The notes: a model not told the origin generated them from the sequence alone. Positions 48,836 to 59,480 are shown, counted from the first letter of the stretch. The stretch is DNA of 64,000 nucleotides from JAMWCX01 sp964352425 (GCA_964352425.1 CAYGRZ010000001.1:62001-126000); one strand, 5' to 3'. Program-made: numbers and translations.

Positions 48836-51800
48836 ATGAAGGACCAGCGAAGACCGGACAGGCAGGGCTTATACGACCCGTCGTTCGAGCACGATGCGTG
48901 CGGGGTCGGATTCGTCTGCAATATCGCCGGTGCCGCATCGAATGAGATTGTCCGGCAGGGGATCGATGTCCTGAAGCGCCTGTCCCATCGCGGCGCCACG
49001 GGCGCCGACCCGAAGACGGGTGACGGCGCCGGCATCCTCATCCAGATGCCTCACGAGTTTCTCGCGCATGCCTGCTCCGCCATAGGCATACAGCTCCCGC
49101 CAAAGGGCGGCTACGGCACGGGGCTCATATTCCTGCCCGCGCAGGACGACGAGCGCACATTCTACAAACAGACCATCGAGAAGGCGGCCGCCGAAGAGGG
49201 GCAGAAGGTCCTGGGATGGCGTACCGTGCCTGTAGACGATTCAGACATCGGCACCACTGCCAAAGAGACGAAACCTGCCATCGAGCAGATCTTCATAGCC
49301 AGGAGCGCCGACATCGCCGACACATTAGCGTTCGAGCGCGCGCTCTATATCATCCGTAAGAAGGCGGAGAATGCCGTTTGCGAATCGGCGATCGCTCATA
49401 AATCGTTCTTCTACATCACCAATCTTTCGGCGAGGACGATCTCCTATAAAGGCCTCCTGATGCCGGGCCAGGTCGACGGCTTCTTCCTTGACCTCAAGGA
49501 CCCGCTTGTGAAGAGCGCCATTTGCCTTGTGCATTCGCGCTACAGCACGAACACGTTTCCTACATGGGACCTCGCGCAGCCTTTCCGTTTCATAGCTCAC
49601 AACGGCGAGATCAATACCCTGCGCGGCAACATCAACTGGATGAAGGCGCGCGAGAGCCTTCTGGAAAGCGAGCTCTTTGGTAAGAACCTGAAGAATATCA
49701 AGCCGGTCATCGTTCCGGGCGGCAGCGATTCGGCGACCATAGATAATGTCTTTGAGCTGTTGGCATTGTCCGGCAGAAGCCTGTCGCACGTAATGATGAT
49801 GCTGATCCCGAGCGCGTGGGAACGCAATCTCTCTATAGACGCCAAGCAGCGCGACTTCTACAAATATCACGCCTGCGTCATGGAACCGTGGGACGGCCCG
49901 GCAGCCATTGTATTTACCGATGGCACGAGGGTAGGCGCGGTCCTCGACCGGAACGGTTTGAGACCGGCGCGCTATATTATTACGAAGAACGGCGTCGCGG
50001 TGATGGCGTCAGAGGCAGGCGTGATAGACATACCTCCGCAGGATATAGCACACTCGGGCAGGCTTGAACCAGGCAGGATATTCTTTATCAACACGGATGA
50101 CAGTCGCATCATACATGACGACGAGCTGAAATCAATAATGGCGAAGAAACAGCCCTATGGCCAGTGGCTGAAAGAAGCCTTAGTCGAGCTCGAGGACGTT
50201 GCCGCGCACAAAGGCACAGGCCGCAGCAAAGCCGGTGACGATGTCTTCACGCTCATGCAGGCATTCGGCTATACCAGAGACGACATGAAATACATCCTTA
50301 AACCCATGGCTCAGGACGGTAAAGAGCCTATCGGGTCGATGGGGAATGACACGCCGCATGCGCTTCTTTCGATGAGGCCTCAGCTTTTGTACGCCTATTT
50401 CAAACAACTCTTCGCGCAGGTCACCAATCCGCCAATCGACCCCATACGGGAAGAATGTGTCATGAGCCTCGACAGCTACATCGGGCCGCAGAAGAATCTA
50501 CTCTCAGAGAGCCCGAAGCACTGCCATAAGCTGCATGTCAAAACGCCTGTCCTGACAAATGAAGAGCTGGAAAAGATACGCCATATTAAGGAGAACAGTT
50601 TCAGGACGAAGACGATATCGACTCTCTTTGCGCCGGACAATGAAAAGAACCTCTCCACCGCGCTCGACCGCGTGTGTGCCGAGGCGGAGGCGGCGATCGC
50701 TCATGGGTACAGCTTCATAATCCTGAGCGACAGGAACGTCGGCAGCGACGCCGCGGCTTTACCCGCCCTTGCCGTGATAGGCGCTGTCCATCACCACCTC
50801 GTGCGCAAGGCGCTCAGGACGCATATCGGGATCATCATAGAAAGCGGCGAGCCAAGGGAGGTACATCATTTCGCACTCCTCTTCGCATACGGCGCTGACT
50901 GCGTGAACCCGTATCTGGCGTATGACGCAGTATCATATCTTATTGAAACGAAAGAGCTTGATCTGGACAGGAAGAAAGCGCTCAATAATTACCGCCATGC
51001 CGTAGAGCACGGTATCCTGAAGATCATTTCGAAGATGGGCATCTCGACGCTCCAAAGCTACCGGGGCGCCCAGATATTTGAAGCGCTCGGTCTGCATGAT
51101 GAAGTCATAGAGAAATGCTTTGAAGGGACCGTATCGAGGATAGGCGGCGCGCGGCTCGAGACGATCGCGAAAGAGACGATAGCCCGACACCGCGTGGCAT
51201 ATCCGGACGTGCCCTATAGGGCACCGATACTTGAAACCGGCGGCCTCTACCAGTACAAGATGGATGGCGAGTTCCACATGTGGAATCCGGACACGATCGC
51301 GAGCCTCCAGGACGCGACGCGGGAGAATGATTACAATAAATACAGGCAGTTCGCCAAACTTGTCAACGACCAGTCAAACTACCCGACGACGCTGCGCGGT
51401 CTTTTACAGTTCAAACAGGGCACGCCCGTTCCCATAGAAGAGGTCGAGCCCGTAGAATCAATATTCAAGCGGTTCGCGACAGGCGCCATGAGTTTCGGTT
51501 CCATTTCGAAGGGCGCACATGAGACGCTGGCGATCGCCATGAACAGGATAGGCGGCCGCTCGAATACAGGCGAAGGAGGGGAGGACCCTGCAAGGTTCTC
51601 GCCTCTGGCAAACGGAGATTCTACACGGAGTGCCATCAAGCAGGTCGCCTCAGGCAGGTTCGGCGTCACGACGAATTACCTGGTCAATGCCGACGAACTG
51701 CAGATCAAGATAGCGCAGGGCGCGAAACCCGGTGAAGGCGGGCAGCTGCCCGGCCATAAAGTGAGCGCGATAATAGCGCGTACACGCTATACTACGCCGG

Positions 51801-53371
51801 GCGTGACTTTAATATCGCCTCCACCACACCATGACATCTATTCGATCGAAGACCTGGCGCAGCTCATCTTTGACCTGAAGAACGTCAATCCCAGGGCGCG
51901 CATAAGCGTGAAGCTCGTATCGGAGGCCGGTGTCGGCACCGTCGCTGCCGGCGTCGCAAAAAGCCGCGCCGACATGATACTGATCTCGGGCGGCGACGGC
52001 GGGACCGGGGCATCGCCCTTAAGCTCGATCAAACATGCAGGCCTCCCGTGGGAACTCGGCCTTTCCGAGACACACCAGACGCTGGTCCTCAATGACTTGA
52101 GAAGCCGCGTGCGGCTGCAGACGGACGGACAGATGAGGACGGGCAGGGACGTTGCCATCGCCGCACTCCTAGGCGCCGAGGAATACGGGTTCTGTACTGC
52201 CGCGCTCATCGTCCTCGGCTGCGTCATGCTGCGCCACTGCAACCTGAACAACTGCTCCGTCGGCGTCGCGACACAGGACGATATCCTGCAGAAGCGGTTC
52301 CGCGGCAGGCCCGAATATATAATCAATTACCTGACCTTCGTTGCCCAGGAACTGCGCGAGATCATGGCCTCTCTTGGTTTCAGGACGGTCGACGAGATGA
52401 TCGGCAGGACGGACCTCCTGGAAGTGAATACCGGGATACTGCCGTGGAAGGCGCAGGCAATTGATTTTTCAAAGATATTGCATAAACCCGATGTCAGGCC
52501 AGGCGTCGCTACGCATTGCACTATCAAACAGGACCATGTTATAGAGCAGATACTCGACCGAAAACTTATTGAAATGGCAAAAGCCGCCATCGACGAAGGC
52601 TGTCCTGTCAGGGTAGAGCTCGATATAACCAACCGCGACAGGGCCACAGGCGCTCACCTAAGCGGCGAGATCTGCGCTCGCCACGGCGAGGAGGGCCTCC
52701 CTGAGGATTCCGTTCATTGCTTGTTCAAAGGCATTGCAGGCCAGAGCTTCGGGGCGTGGTTGACGAGGGGTGTGACATTCGAGCTTGAGGGGATGGCCAA
52801 TGACTACGTCGGCAAGGGCATATCCGGCGGCAGGATCATCATATATCCGGACAAGAAATGCGGTTATAAACCGGAGGAGAACGTTATCATAGGCAATACC
52901 GCCTTCTATGGCGCTATCAACGGCGAGGCATATATACGGGGAGTTGCCGGCGAGCGGTTCTGCATACGCAACTCCGGCCTCAACGCCGTTGTCGAGGGCG
53001 TCGGCGACCACGGCTGCGAATACATGACCGGCGGAAGGATCGTGGTGCTTGGCCGCACGGGCAGGAACTTCGGGGCGGGCATGTCCGGCGGCATCGCGTA
53101 CGTCTACGATGCAGACGGCACATTCAAGGATAAGTGCAATATGGAGATGGTGGAACTCGAACGGGCTTCCGTCGATGACGAGATCACGGTCAGGGAACTG
53201 GTGACCAACCACTATAAGGCAACGGGAAGCACCGTAGCGAAGAAGGTGCTTGGTGATTTCACGAACAGTATGAAGCACATGGTCAAGGTGATGCCTATTG
53301 AATACAAGCGCGTGCTGGGCTCAAAAGAGATAGAGGCCTCGATGGACCTCTCAGAGGTGTACGATGGGTGA
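48836..53371 (+). CDS. gltB: Glutamate synthase large subunit
   Basis: 1511 residues. Transfers the glutamine amide to 2-oxoglutarate. A short propeptide precedes the N-terminal catalytic Cys (HDACGVGFV, Cys22), then class II glutaminase with the RYSTNTFPTWDLAQPFRFIAHNGE segment. FMN barrel: AMSFGSISKGAHETLA, GEGGEDPARF, GAKPGEGGQLPGHKV, SGGDGGTGASPLSSIKHAG; the [3Fe-4S] Cys are in LRHCNLNNCSVGVATQ. GXGXG repeats end the chain. Overlaps gltD by 8 bases. Confidence 0.97.
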   Translation: MKDQRRPDRQGLYDPSFEHDACGVGFVCNIAGAASNEIVRQGIDVLKRLSHRGATGADPKTGDGAGILIQMPHEFLAHACSAIGIQLPPKGGYGTGLIFLPAQDDERTFYKQTIEKAAAEEGQKVLGWRTVPVDDSDIGTTAKETKPAIEQIFIARSADIADTLAFERALYIIRKKAENAVCESAIAHKSFFYITNLSARTISYKGLLMPGQVDGFFLDLKDPLVKSAICLVHSRYSTNTFPTWDLAQPFRFIAHNGEINTLRGNINWMKARESLLESELFGKNLKNIKPVIVPGGSDSATIDNVFELLALSGRSLSHVMMMLIPSAWERNLSIDAKQRDFYKYHACVMEPWDGPAAIVFTDGTRVGAVLDRNGLRPARYIITKNGVAVMASEAGVIDIPPQDIAHSGRLEPGRIFFINTDDSRIIHDDELKSIMAKKQPYGQWLKEALVELEDVAAHKGTGRSKAGDDVFTLMQAFGYTRDDMKYILKPMAQDGKEPIGSMGNDTPHALLSMRPQLLYAYFKQLFAQVTNPPIDPIREECVMSLDSYIGPQKNLLSESPKHCHKLHVKTPVLTNEELEKIRHIKENSFRTKTISTLFAPDNEKNLSTALDRVCAEAEAAIAHGYSFIILSDRNVGSDAAALPALAVIGAVHHHLVRKALRTHIGIIIESGEPREVHHFALLFAYGADCVNPYLAYDAVSYLIETKELDLDRKKALNNYRHAVEHGILKIISKMGISTLQSYRGAQIFEALGLHDEVIEKCFEGTVSRIGGARLETIAKETIARHRVAYPDVPYRAPILETGGLYQYKMDGEFHMWNPDTIASLQDATRENDYNKYRQFAKLVNDQSNYPTTLRGLLQFKQGTPVPIEEVEPVESIFKRFATGAMSFGSISKGAHETLAIAMNRIGGRSNTGEGGEDPARFSPLANGDSTRSAIKQVASGRFGVTTNYLVNADELQIKIAQGAKPGEGGQLPGHKVSAIIARTRYTTPGVTLISPPPHHDIYSIEDLAQLIFDLKNVNPRARISVKLVSEAGVGTVAAGVAKSRADMILISGGDGGTGASPLSSIKHAGLPWELGLSETHQTLVLNDLRSRVRLQTDGQMRTGRDVAIAALLGAEEYGFCTAALIVLGCVMLRHCNLNNCSVGVATQDDILQKRFRGRPEYIINYLTFVAQELREIMASLGFRTVDEMIGRTDLLEVNTGILPWKAQAIDFSKILHKPDVRPGVATHCTIKQDHVIEQILDRKLIEMAKAAIDEGCPVRVELDITNRDRATGAHLSGEICARHGEEGLPEDSVHCLFKGIAGQSFGAWLTRGVTFELEGMANDYVGKGISGGRIIIYPDKKCGYKPEENVIIGNTAFYGAINGEAYIRGVAGERFCIRNSGLNAVVEGVGDHGCEYMTGGRIVVLGRTGRNFGAGMSGGIAYVYDADGTFKDKCNMEMVELERASVDDEITVRELVTNHYKATGSTVAKKVLGDFTNSMKHMVKVMPIEYKRVLGSKEIEASMDLSEVYDG

Positions 53372-54809
53372 CGCGAAGGGTTTCCTGAAATTCGGAAGGG
53401 CATATCCGGGATACAGGCCGGCATGGGAGCGCCTGTCAGATTACGATGAGGTAGCCTTGCCGCGGCCGGAGACCTTCTCCAAAGAGCAGGCCTCGCGGTG
53501 CATGGACTGCGGCACGCCGTTCTGCCACTGGGCATGCCCGATCGGCAATTACATACCCGAGTGGAACGACCACATGTTCCGCGGACGATGGGATAAGGCG
53601 CTCGAGTTGCTCCATGCGACCAATAACTTCCCTGAGATCACCGGGAGATTATGCCCGGCGCTGTGCGAATACGCCTGCGTTCTCGGTATCAATGATGAGG
53701 GTGTCACGATCCGGGAGAACGAGCTTGCCATTATCGAGCACGCCTTCAAGGCCGGCATGATCAAAGCACACAGGCCGAAGAAACGGACCGGTAAAAAAGT
53801 TGCGGTTGTTGGCTCAGGGCCAGCAGGCCTTGCGGCGGCCGACCAGCTTAATAGGGCCGGCCATACCGTTACGGTCTTCGAAAGAGACGATAAGCCTGGT
53901 GGCATACTACGCTACGGGATACCGGACTTCAAGCTGGATAAGTCGCTCCTCGACAGGCGTATTACCCTGTTGAAGAAAGAGGGCATTGAATTCATAACCG
54001 GCACATGCGTCGGCAAAGATATTATGCCGGCAAAGCTGGTAAAAGAGTATGACGCGGTCTGCTTTGCGGCAGGAAGCCGCGTCCCGCGAGACCTTACAAT
54101 ACCGGGCAGGGAGCTTTGCGGCATACATTTTGCAATGGATTACCTCATACAATCCAACAAAGTCGTTGCCGGCTGCAAGATCCCCGCAGATAAGCGTATC
54201 AATGCCAAAGGCAAGCACGTCGTTGTGATCGGTGGCGGCGATACCGGCGCCGACTGCGTCGGCACTGCGCACCGGCAAGGCGCGTTATCCGTAGTCCAGA
54301 TAGAGGTTTTGCCTAAGCCGCCTGAGTGCCGCACGAACGATTACTCGTGGCCTAAATATCCGCTCCTCCTAAAAACAACGACGAGCCATGAAGAGGGCGG
54401 TGAGCGCCACTGGTCGATATTAACGAAGGCGTTCACGGGCGAAGACGGCCGCGTGAACAGGATATCATGCGCCAGGATCGATTTTTCTCAAAAGGACGCT
54501 AAAAGCTGTCCGACCATGATAGAAGTGCCGAACAGCCAATTCACGATCAAGACCGACCTCGTCATCCTGGCCATCGGGTTCGTCCATCCTGAACATGACG
54601 GTCCCGTTAAAGACCTGGGGCTCGTCCTCGACAAGCGAGGAAATGTTCAAACGGGGGACGATTATCAAACCTCAGTAAAAGGGGTCTTTTCGGCCGGCGA
54701 TATGAGGAGGGGTCAGTCGCTCGTAGTGTGGGCCATATCGGAAGGCAGGCGCGCCGCGCACGCGATTGATAAATATCTGATGGGCACCACCAACCTGCCT
54801 GCGATCTGA
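53364..54809 (+). CDS. gltD: Glutamate synthase small subunit
   Basis: 481 residues. Delivers electrons from NAD(P)H to GltB through FAD and two [4Fe-4S] clusters. N-terminal Cys clusters (CMDCGTPFCHWACPIGN, LCPALCEYAC), FAD site VAVVGSGPAGLAAADQLNRAG, NAD(P)H site VVVIGGGDTGADCVGTAHRQGA, and the final GVFSAGDMRRGQSLVVWAI. Confidence 0.97.
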   Translation: MGDAKGFLKFGRAYPGYRPAWERLSDYDEVALPRPETFSKEQASRCMDCGTPFCHWACPIGNYIPEWNDHMFRGRWDKALELLHATNNFPEITGRLCPALCEYACVLGINDEGVTIRENELAIIEHAFKAGMIKAHRPKKRTGKKVAVVGSGPAGLAAADQLNRAGHTVTVFERDDKPGGILRYGIPDFKLDKSLLDRRITLLKKEGIEFITGTCVGKDIMPAKLVKEYDAVCFAAGSRVPRDLTIPGRELCGIHFAMDYLIQSNKVVAGCKIPADKRINAKGKHVVVIGGGDTGADCVGTAHRQGALSVVQIEVLPKPPECRTNDYSWPKYPLLLKTTTSHEEGGERHWSILTKAFTGEDGRVNRISCARIDFSQKDAKSCPTMIEVPNSQFTIKTDLVILAIGFVHPEHDGPVKDLGLVLDKRGNVQTGDDYQTSVKGVFSAGDMRRGQSLVVWAISEGRRAAHAIDKYLMGTTNLPAI

Positions 54810-54816
54810 TAAGGCA

Positions 54817-54845
54817 TTGACAGCCGCACCCTGTGCTGATAAACT
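54817..54845 (+). promoter_or_regulatory. Sigma-70 type promoter of the kdp operon, TTGACA-17-TAAACT
   Basis: TTGACA at 54817-54822 and TAAACT at 54840-54845, spacing 17, 8 bases after the gltD stop. Start near 54852, 14 bases before the first small frame. Confidence 0.7.
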
Positions 54846-54865
54846 ACCCGATAATAGGCTTAAAT

Positions 54866-54946
54866 ATGGATATGTTGTTCATAGGGATCATAGTCATTCT
54901 TTCTGCAGTCTCATTCCTCCTCATCGTGCTATGCGACAGCCTGTAA
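54866..54946 (+). CDS. 26-residue membrane peptide preceding kdpF
   Basis: Found by direct translation: MDMLFIGIIVILSAVSFLLI then VLCDSL. One hydrophobic helix with a C-terminal LC-D/E-x-L end, a pattern I recall from short uncharacterised frames upstream of kdpF in other bacteria. The ATG lies about 14 bases after the predicted transcript start without a clear ribosome site, so translation is unproven. Confidence 0.5.
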   Translation: MDMLFIGIIVILSAVSFLLIVLCDSL

Positions 54947-54959
54947 GGAGCGGAGATCT

Positions 54960-55052
54960 ATGGTAATTATTTATTGGATCGCCGGTTCTATTGCGCTTCT
55001 GTTATTTGCCTATCTCTTACTAGCGCTCCTCAAGCCGGAGATCTTTTCGTGA
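54960..55052 (+). CDS. kdpF: Potassium-transporting ATPase small subunit
   Basis: 30 residues by direct translation: MVIIYWIAGSIALLLFAYLL, then LALLKPEIFS. Single helix ending in the LLKPE pattern typical of KdpF, which stabilises the KdpABC complex. AAGGAGCGGAG ribosome site. TGA overlaps the GTG start of kdpA. Confidence 0.85.
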   Translation: MVIIYWIAGSIALLLFAYLLLALLKPEIFS

Positions 55053-56794
55053 TCTGGCATAATCTCATCCAAAGCTCCGTTTTTATCGGCGTGCTGCTTC
55101 TGGCGGTCAAGCCGCTTGGTCTCTATATGGCGCGAATATATGAGGGGAAGAGCACCGGCCTTACTGTATGGTTCGCGCCCCTAGAAAGCTCCATCTACCG
55201 CCTTTCGGGGGTTGATCCCGAAAAAGGCATGTCGTGGAAGCAATACGCTGTGGCACTGATGTTATTCAACATCATCGGCATAGCAGCCGTCTACGCCATC
55301 CAACGTCTCCAGCCACATCTCCCTTTAAACCCTATGTCCATGCCGCCGGTGGCCCCTGATCTGGCATTTAATACGGCGGTGAGTTTCGCGACAAATACGA
55401 ACTGGCAGAGTTACGGCGGCGAAACTACATTGAGTTATTTTACGCAAATGGTTGCCCTGACAGTCCAGAACTTCGTTTCCGCCGCGACCGGCATGGCTGT
55501 CCTTGTGGCGTTGACAAGAGGTTTTATACAAAAACAGGCCCAGACGATAGGAAATTTCTGGGTAGATCTGGTCAGGTCAACGCTATACATCCTTTTACCG
55601 CTATCACTGGCCTTATCCATCGCGCTGGTCTCGCAGGGCACAGTACAGACTTTCAGGCCATATGAGAAAGTTACGCTTATCCAGCCTGTAACAGACAGCG
55701 ATGGGAAAATTGTCCGGGAACAGGTCATTGCCCTTGGTCCGGCTGCGTCGCAAATCGCTGTCAAGCAACTCGGAACGAATGGCGGCGGATTTTTCAATGT
55801 GAACTCTTCGCATCCATTCGAGAATCCGACACCCTTGTCTAATTTCCTTGAAGTCATCGCGATACTCCTGATCCCGGCCGCATTGTGCTACACATTCGGA
55901 TGCATGGTCAGGGACAGGCGTCAGGGGTGGGCACTTCTTACGGCAATGCTTATCATCTTTATTCCGTGTATGTGGGCTTGCATGCACTTTGAACAAGCAG
56001 GCAATCCATTATTGAACAACCTATCTATCGATCAAAGAGCGACCCCCTTACAGGCCGGCGGCAACATGGAAGGAAAGGAAACCCGTTTCAGCATTGCAAG
56101 CTCCGCCATCTGGGCCACCGCCACAACAGCGGCTTCCAATGGCTCGGTGAACTCGATGCATGATTCGTACACGCCCCTGGGGGGCATGGTCCCGATGTGG
56201 CTTATGCAGGTGGGGGAAGTGGTCTTTGGCGGAGCGGGATCGGGCCTTTACGGAATGATCGCCTTTGCGATCCTCGCTGTTTTTATAGCCGGCCTCATGA
56301 TAGGAAGGACCCCCGAGTATCTGGGAAAAAAGATCGAATCCTACGAAATGAAGATGGTGTCACTTGTGATCCTGATCCCGCCGATCATAGTTCTTCTTGG
56401 CACGGCTATATCGATCCTTGTGCCGCAGGGAAGATCGGCGATATCCAACCCCGGTCCCCATGGCTTAAGCGAGGTCCTGTATGCATTTTCGTCCGCAGGC
56501 AACAACAACGGCAGTGCCTTCGCGGGTCTTTCAACTAACAATCTTTTTTATAACATAGCTCTGGGATCGGCGATGTTTCTAGCGCGGTACTGGCTTATAA
56601 TCCCGATGCTTGCTGTTGCCGGCTCGCTTTCCGGGAAGAAGAATGTCCCGGCCAGCCAGGGAACCCTGCCTACGCATACGCCGCTTTTTATTGTGATCCT
56701 GGCCATGGTCGTATTGGTTGTCGGGGCCCTTACATTCTTTCCGGCCCTCGCATTAGGCCCAATTGCTGAGCACGTAATGTCAGGCGGTCATTAA
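55049..56794 (+). CDS. kdpA: Potassium-transporting ATPase subunit A
   Basis: 581 residues from the GTG at 55049, which overlaps the kdpF stop (GTGA). Channel-like subunit that selects potassium in the membrane. TNTNWQSYGGE, TNGGGFFNVNSSHPFENPT, HDSYTPLGGMVP and GNNNGSAFAGL contain the four filter loops. Length is typical. Confidence 0.95.
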   Translation: MIWHNLIQSSVFIGVLLLAVKPLGLYMARIYEGKSTGLTVWFAPLESSIYRLSGVDPEKGMSWKQYAVALMLFNIIGIAAVYAIQRLQPHLPLNPMSMPPVAPDLAFNTAVSFATNTNWQSYGGETTLSYFTQMVALTVQNFVSAATGMAVLVALTRGFIQKQAQTIGNFWVDLVRSTLYILLPLSLALSIALVSQGTVQTFRPYEKVTLIQPVTDSDGKIVREQVIALGPAASQIAVKQLGTNGGGFFNVNSSHPFENPTPLSNFLEVIAILLIPAALCYTFGCMVRDRRQGWALLTAMLIIFIPCMWACMHFEQAGNPLLNNLSIDQRATPLQAGGNMEGKETRFSIASSAIWATATTAASNGSVNSMHDSYTPLGGMVPMWLMQVGEVVFGGAGSGLYGMIAFAILAVFIAGLMIGRTPEYLGKKIESYEMKMVSLVILIPPIIVLLGTAISILVPQGRSAISNPGPHGLSEVLYAFSSAGNNNGSAFAGLSTNNLFYNIALGSAMFLARYWLIIPMLAVAGSLSGKKNVPASQGTLPTHTPLFIVILAMVVLVVGALTFFPALALGPIAEHVMSGGH

Positions 56795-58876
56795 ATGGCT
56801 AGAAGAAAATCATATAAGACCGTATCTTTATTCGAACCATCTATAGTGGTGCCCGCGATGGTCGAGTCTGTCAGAAAACTCGATCCCCGCCACCAGATCA
56901 AAAATCCAGTCATGTTCGTCGTGTTGGCCGGGAGCATCCTGACCAGCGGCCTCTATATCCATGCACTGATGGATCAGGCAGAGGTGCCAGCAGGCTTCAT
57001 CCTGGCCATTTCTTTATGGTTGTGGTTTACGCTGATATTCGCGAATTTTGCCGAAGCGATGGCCGAAGGCCGCGGGAAGGCGCAGGCCGCGAGCCTGAGA
57101 CGCGCCAGGAAAGACACGTTTGCCAAAAAGCTGCCAACGCCGAAGTACGGCGCTGATTTCGAAACAGTATCGGCTGCCACGCTTCGGAAAGGCGATATAG
57201 TCCTGGCGGAAGCCGGCGACGTTATCCCTATGGACGGTGAAGCCGTTGAAGGGATAGCGTCTGTGGACGAAAGCGCCGTTACCGGAGAAAGCGCGCCGGT
57301 CATACGCGAAAGCGGAGGGGATCGCAGCGCCGTTACCGGCGGCACGCGAGTCCTTTCCGACTGGCTTATCATCCGTATCAGCTCAAATCAGGGAGAAACC
57401 TTCCTCGACCGCATGATCGCTATGGTAGAAGGCGCTAAACGGCAGAAGACCCCGAATGAAATTGCGCTCAGCATTTTACTCTCCGCCCTTACGATAATCT
57501 TTCTCCTGGCCACTGTAACGCTTCTTCCTCTTTCAATATACAGCGTCAGTACATCGGGCAGCGGCACTGTCGTTAGCGTAACGGTGCTTGTCGCGCTACT
57601 TGTATGCCTTATTCCGACCACGATAGGGGGGCTCCTTCCTGCCATCGGCATCGCCGGCATGGACAGGCTGATCCAGGCGAATGTTATCGCAACATCAGGG
57701 CGCGCGGTTGAAGCTGCAGGCGATGTCGATGTGCTCCTGCTGGATAAGACGGGGACGGTAACGCTCGGTAACAGGCAGGCCGTGGCATTCATACCCGCGC
57801 AGGGAGTCTCTGCAGAATCGCTTGCGGATGCCGCACAGCTGGCTTCTCTTTCGGATGAAACGCCGGAAGGGAGAAGCATAGTAGTGCTCGCGAAACAGAA
57901 ATACGGGATCAGAGAACGGCATATACACGAACTGTCAGCAAAATTCATCCCGTTTTCAGCGCAGACACGCATGAGCGGTGTTGAGCTCGGCGGAGGCAGG
58001 GAGATCAGGAAAGGCGCCGTTGATGCCATCGAAAAGTATGTAAAAGATCACGGTTGTGTGTTTCCTGAAGAGGTAAAAGGAAGCGTGGAAACGATCGCGA
58101 AAAGCGGCGGGACACCTCTCGTAGTTGCGGAAAATAAGCGTGTGCTCGGCGTTATCCACCTTAAAGATATCGTTAAGGGCGGAATTAAAGAGCGTTTCGC
58201 TGAGCTCCGGCGCATGGGCATCAGGACCGTAATGATAACAGGAGATAATCCTTTGACCGCCGCGGCTATCGCGGCCGAAGCCGGCATGGATAATTTCCTG
58301 GCCCAGGCAACACCGGAGAAGAAGCTCAAACTCATCCATGAAATGCAGGAAGGCGGAAGGCTTGTCGCGATGACAGGGGACGGCACCAATGACGCGCCCG
58401 CGCTCGCCAAGGCGGACGTCGCCGTAGCGATGAATACGGGAACTCAGGCGGCTAAAGAGGCGGGCAACATGGTCGATCTCGACTCAAATCCTACCAAGCT
58501 CATCGAGATCGTCGGCATCGGAAAGCAGCTCCTGATCACGAGGGGCTCCCTGACGACCTTCAGCATCGCTAATGATATATCGAAATATTTCGCTATCATA
58601 CCGGCAGCTTTCGCCGGCACGTATCCGGCGCTCGCATCGCTCAATATAATGCATCTGGCGACGCCCCGCAGCGCTGTCTTATCGGCCGTAATATTCAACG
58701 CGGTCGTCATTATATTACTGATACCTCTCGCGATAAAAGGCGTTCCCTATAGAGCTTCGCCGGCAAGTCGGCTTTTACGCGACAATTTATTGATCTACGG
58801 GGCAGGGGGCTTCATCGCCCCTTTCCTGGGCATAAAACTCATTGATATGCTTCTTGCGGGGCTTCACCTTGTCTGA
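56795..58876 (+). CDS. kdpB: Potassium-transporting ATPase subunit B
   Basis: 693 residues. P-type ATPase: DESAVTGESAPV (actuator domain), phosphorylation site LLLDKTGTVTLGNRQA, MITGDNPLTAAAIAAEAG, and MTGDGTNDAPALAKADVAVAMNTG. Pumps potassium with KdpA and KdpC. Abuts kdpA. Confidence 0.97.
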   Translation: MARRKSYKTVSLFEPSIVVPAMVESVRKLDPRHQIKNPVMFVVLAGSILTSGLYIHALMDQAEVPAGFILAISLWLWFTLIFANFAEAMAEGRGKAQAASLRRARKDTFAKKLPTPKYGADFETVSAATLRKGDIVLAEAGDVIPMDGEAVEGIASVDESAVTGESAPVIRESGGDRSAVTGGTRVLSDWLIIRISSNQGETFLDRMIAMVEGAKRQKTPNEIALSILLSALTIIFLLATVTLLPLSIYSVSTSGSGTVVSVTVLVALLVCLIPTTIGGLLPAIGIAGMDRLIQANVIATSGRAVEAAGDVDVLLLDKTGTVTLGNRQAVAFIPAQGVSAESLADAAQLASLSDETPEGRSIVVLAKQKYGIRERHIHELSAKFIPFSAQTRMSGVELGGGREIRKGAVDAIEKYVKDHGCVFPEEVKGSVETIAKSGGTPLVVAENKRVLGVIHLKDIVKGGIKERFAELRRMGIRTVMITGDNPLTAAAIAAEAGMDNFLAQATPEKKLKLIHEMQEGGRLVAMTGDGTNDAPALAKADVAVAMNTGTQAAKEAGNMVDLDSNPTKLIEIVGIGKQLLITRGSLTTFSIANDISKYFAIIPAAFAGTYPALASLNIMHLATPRSAVLSAVIFNAVVIILLIPLAIKGVPYRASPASRLLRDNLLIYGAGGFIAPFLGIKLIDMLLAGLHLV

Positions 58877-58893
58877 TAAAAAAGGATCATGAT

Positions 58894-59472
58894 ATGATCG
58901 GCCAGCAATTGAGGATTGCGATTTTAATATTCATCTTTCTTACGGTAATTACCGGGGTGCTGTACCCGATTCTTATTACCGGCATATCGCAGGCATTTAT
59001 CCATCATCAGGCAAACGGAAGCTTGATCTACCGAAACGGTAAAGCGGTCGGTTCTTCACTTATAGGACAGCAATTCAACGATCCTGAATACCTGTGGGGA
59101 AGGCCTTCCGCCACGTCGCCGGCGCCCTATAACTCGGCATCATCAGCCGCATCAAATATAGGACCGTCAAACCCCGCCTTTAAGGAGATCATAGAAACGC
59201 GTATCCGAATACTGAAATCGGCCGACCCCAGGAATACCAATCCGATCCCTGTGGATCTCATTACCTCATCGGCAAGCGGCCTCGATCCGCACATCAGCCC
59301 GGCAGCTGCCTATTACCAGATCCCCAGGATCGCCAGGACGAGGGGGATACCTGAAGACGCCGTGATGAAGATCATACAAGTCAATTCGAGCAGGCGGCTG
59401 TTCGGCTGCATCGGCGAGAACGTTGTCAATGTAGTAAAGGTTAATTTAGATTTGGGCTCTTACAAAAAATAG
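58894..59472 (+). CDS. kdpC: Potassium-transporting ATPase subunit C
   Basis: 192 residues. One N-terminal helix (IAILIFIFLTVITGVLYPILITGI), then GSSLIGQQF, FWGRPSAT-like LWGRPSATSPAPYNSASSAASN, ASGLDPHISPAAAYYQIPR and RRLFGCIGENVVNVVKVNLDL. Typical length. 17 bases after kdpB. Confidence 0.95.
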   Translation: MIGQQLRIAILIFIFLTVITGVLYPILITGISQAFIHHQANGSLIYRNGKAVGSSLIGQQFNDPEYLWGRPSATSPAPYNSASSAASNIGPSNPAFKEIIETRIRILKSADPRNTNPIPVDLITSSASGLDPHISPAAAYYQIPRIARTRGIPEDAVMKIIQVNSSRRLFGCIGENVVNVVKVNLDLGSYKK

Positions 59473-59480
59473 AGTATATT

